Assembly: GCA_033961575.1 (NCBI GenBank)
Contig: CM066732.1
Location: 81,238,687 to 81,302,686, forward strand
From: Aselliscus stoliczkanus
Taxonomy: Eukaryota; Chordata; Mammalia; Chiroptera; Hipposideridae
Direction of reading: 5' to 3'
Length of the DNA: 64,000 nt
The notes under the pieces were generated by a model. That model made no database searches. It had not been told where the DNA came from and saw only the letters and a program-made list of their open reading frames with translations. This document shows positions 61,963 through 64,000 of the stretch, one piece after another. The position numbers and the translations under genes were made by a program. The first letter of the stretch is position 1. Every line of letters starts with the position of its first letter.

Positions 61963-63046
61963 CTTCATGACTTTTTGATATTTTTATGATTTACTATTTT
62001 TATGACAGATATGTAATAATATCTCATTATGATTTTTATTTGCATTTTTCTTCCTGTTGAATATCTTTTGTGTGTATTTTCCATCTCTATCTTTTACAGT
62101 AAACTGTCTCTCCATAACTTTTTGTACTAATTTTCTTATCAGATTGTATATTTTTACTGTTGAATTTTAAAAGTTTAAAAATACATTTAAAATACTTGTC
62201 TTTTGTTGGGTATGTGGTTTGCACATATTTTCTCCCAATCCTTAGCTTGCTTATTTTCTCATTATCTTCATGTGGCATTTCACAAAGCAATAGTTTTAAA
62301 TTTGAATAAGATTCAATTTATCAGTGTTTTTCTTTAATGATTATTCCGTTTTGGTCAAGCCAAAAACTTCATGGCTAGACTAATATCCCCAACATTTTCT
62401 CCTATATTTGTTTCTAAAAATGTTATAATTTTGTGTTTAGATCTATGATAATTTTGAATTAATCTTTGTATAAAGTATGAAGTTTAAATGAAAGTTTACA
62501 TTTTTGCCTATGGATTTCTAATTTTTCCATCACCACTTGTTGAAAGGCTATATTTTCTCTAATGAATTGCTTTTATATCTTTATCAAAAATCAGCTGGGC
62601 ATACCTATGTGGGTCTATTTCTATGTTCTTTATTCTGTCCTATTGATCTATATGTCTATCCATCTACCAATACCACACTATTTTGACTTTTTTACCTATG
62701 TAGTAAGCCTTAATACCCAGTAGGATGATTTCTTCTTCTACTTTTTTGTCAAGATTGTTTTAGTCTAGGGCCTGTATCTTTCCATATAAATTTTAGAATA
62801 AATTTGTCCATGTCTACAAAAAAACTTTGATGCAACTTTGGCAGCAATTTCATTAAATCTGTTGATCAATTTGGGGCAAAACGATACTTTTACTCCTGAG
62901 TCTTCCAATCCATGAACATGAAATATTTCTCTGTTTATTTAGTTCTTTTTAAATTTGTTTCATCAGCATTTTGTGATTTTCAAATTTTGTGATTTTCTTT
63001 CCTTCTTTCCTTCCTTAAAATTCCTTAGGATTTTCTATGTAGACAA

Positions 63047-63442
63047 TCACATCACTTCAAATAGAAGAGTTTTATTTCTTCCTTTCCAATCTGCCTCCCC
63101 TTTATTTATTGAACTCTCTAAACTTCCAGTGTTCAGAACAGTGAAAACACACGTTATTGCCTTGTTCTCTATTTTAGGAAAAAGTGTATTGTCTTTCATG
63201 GTTAGTATTATGTTAGCTATAGGTTTATATAGATGCTCTTTATCAAATTGAGGTAATTCCCTTCTATTCCTAACTTGCTGAAAATGGGTGTTGGCTTTTG
63301 TCAAATGTTTTGTTTTGTTTTTTGAGTCAATTGAGTGAACATATGATTTTTCTTGGTTAGCTTGTTGATATGGAAGGTTACTTTGATTAATTGATTTTCC
63401 AATTCTAGCCTTGTATGTCTGGAATAATTCCCACTTGGTCAT
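63047..63442 (-). pseudogene. L1 ORF2 reverse transcriptase remnant
   Basis: This 131-codon frame is the longest remaining open piece of the antisense L1M. It contains KPIANIILTMKDN, matching the L1 ORF2 segment KPTANIILNGEKL that lies shortly before the catalytic region of the reverse transcriptase. The preceding residues (TKWELFQTYKARIGKSINQS) follow ORF2 in a partly shifted frame, so small indels are present. The rest of ORF2 is split by the two insertions to the left and by stops. It cannot encode a working enzyme. Chance, not selection, explains why it is still open. Confidence 0.75.
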
Positions 63443-63470
63443 GATGACATGTAATGGTTTTAATAATTAG

Positions 63471-64000
63471 AATATTTTGAAAAGATTTTTAGGTGGCTCT
63501 GAAAGAATTTCAAGTGGTCATTAGCTCTATTATTTCACAACAGTGTTGTGGAAAGAATCATAAAATTGATAGTACATTTATTTTCATTTAATCTATAAAA
63601 GAAATCATCTGCCTTTGCTCCATATTCAACATTTGCAGGAGAAGTAATATATGATCATTGAATGTGCTCATTTTTTAATCATCTGCAAATAACCTGGGCA
63701 ATTTTAACTTTTTTACAATAATAGAGTCCTATGTGAGGTTTCCTAATTTTAGGATGACAGTGTTGTTTTCATACATATGCAGCTTTTTACGCTGTACACA
63801 AAATTTAACAAATTGGCTTTGTTGATTAGGGAAGCAAAGGCTTTATGTTTCTGATCTGTACCTGTTGAGGTTCACTTCTTTATATGCTGAGACTTTCATA
63901 TAAAGTTTAAATATGTCTAACTTGTCATATGGAGAGACAACAATAAGAAAAAATTTTAATATAAATAAATCCAAATCCATTGGAAAATAAATGCTATATA
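63471..64000. other. no recognised feature
   Basis: AT-rich end of the window. The L1 may extend into it, but I cannot follow it with confidence. Confidence 0.4.

Larger units (their letters stand above)
59640..63470 (-). repeat. long L1M copy, antisense (3' UTR to reverse transcriptase)
   Basis: From left to right: 3' UTR (AGGATATTGACATTGATACA, CACCACCACAGTCAAGATAC), ORF2 end (TTGAGTAGTATTCCATGGCA), ORF2 middle (TGTTGAAAGGCTATATTTTC) and reverse transcriptase (63047-63442). It is interrupted by a Tigger-like element (60346-61323) and a SINE (61544-61962). Target repeats for the L1 itself were not found. Confidence 0.88.

Noticed and set aside
61574..61978. 134-codon plus-strand open frame, with similar frames at 32886-33080, 48101-48421 and 60768-61013 (minus) sharing GNSVGESGKGN-like and FLFFSLVAEDVASLAHVG-like segments
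   Set aside because: All four lie antisense to the long-form SINE. The shared protein sequence reflects the shared repeat, not a gene family.

Overview
This window is nuclear DNA from a placental mammal, almost certainly a bat. It is AT-rich, has no prokaryotic gene organisation, and is full of mammalian interspersed repeats: L1, L2, MIR, hAT, Tigger/mariner and tRNA-derived SINEs. The organism clue is the SINEs. One family has a head reading roughly GGCCGGCCGAGTGGCGCAGTGG and a body ending in ACACTGCCCTC. A second is a long composite made of several tRNA-like units (VES-like). From memory this pairing, with the young L1 3' ends seen here, fits horseshoe or leaf-nosed bats (Rhinolophoidea). 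The order is fairly secure; the family is an inference that needs a library search.

No protein-coding exon, RNA gene, CRISPR array or operon could be supported. Nearly every longer open frame lies inside a repeat. The window looks like intergenic or deep-intronic sequence.

Layout. 0-3 kb: a SINE pair, a hAT remnant and a reversed SINE. 3-9 kb: mostly unrecognised sequence with one VES-like SINE. 9-12 kb: an L2 copy and the C-terminal half of a dead mariner transposase. 12-19 kb: two ancient L1 3' ends, each carrying a young L1 insertion, then an L2 carrying a young L1 that itself carries a SINE. 19-24 kb: mostly unrecognised. 24-31 kb: a string of L1 copies, including a twin-primed one, a long one lacking the endonuclease region and a short tail-only insertion. 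31-41 kb: MIR, L2, SINE and small DNA transposons in otherwise unrecognised DNA. 41.6-47.9 kb: a repeat-poor island. 48-57 kb: antisense L1, MITEs, an AT-rich hairpin-like tract and a 508-bp composite SINE. 58.6 kb: a hAT element with an intact 8-bp target duplication. 59.6-63.5 kb: a long antisense L1 interrupted by a Tigger-like element and two long-form SINEs in opposite orientation.

Nothing here amounts to a new biological system. The most informative material is the layered insertion history, dated by target-site duplications, and the modular build of the bat SINEs. The short form, the long form and the VES-like composite share exchangeable heads and tails. Repeat boundaries without a duplication are approximate, and family names come from pattern recognition, not a search.
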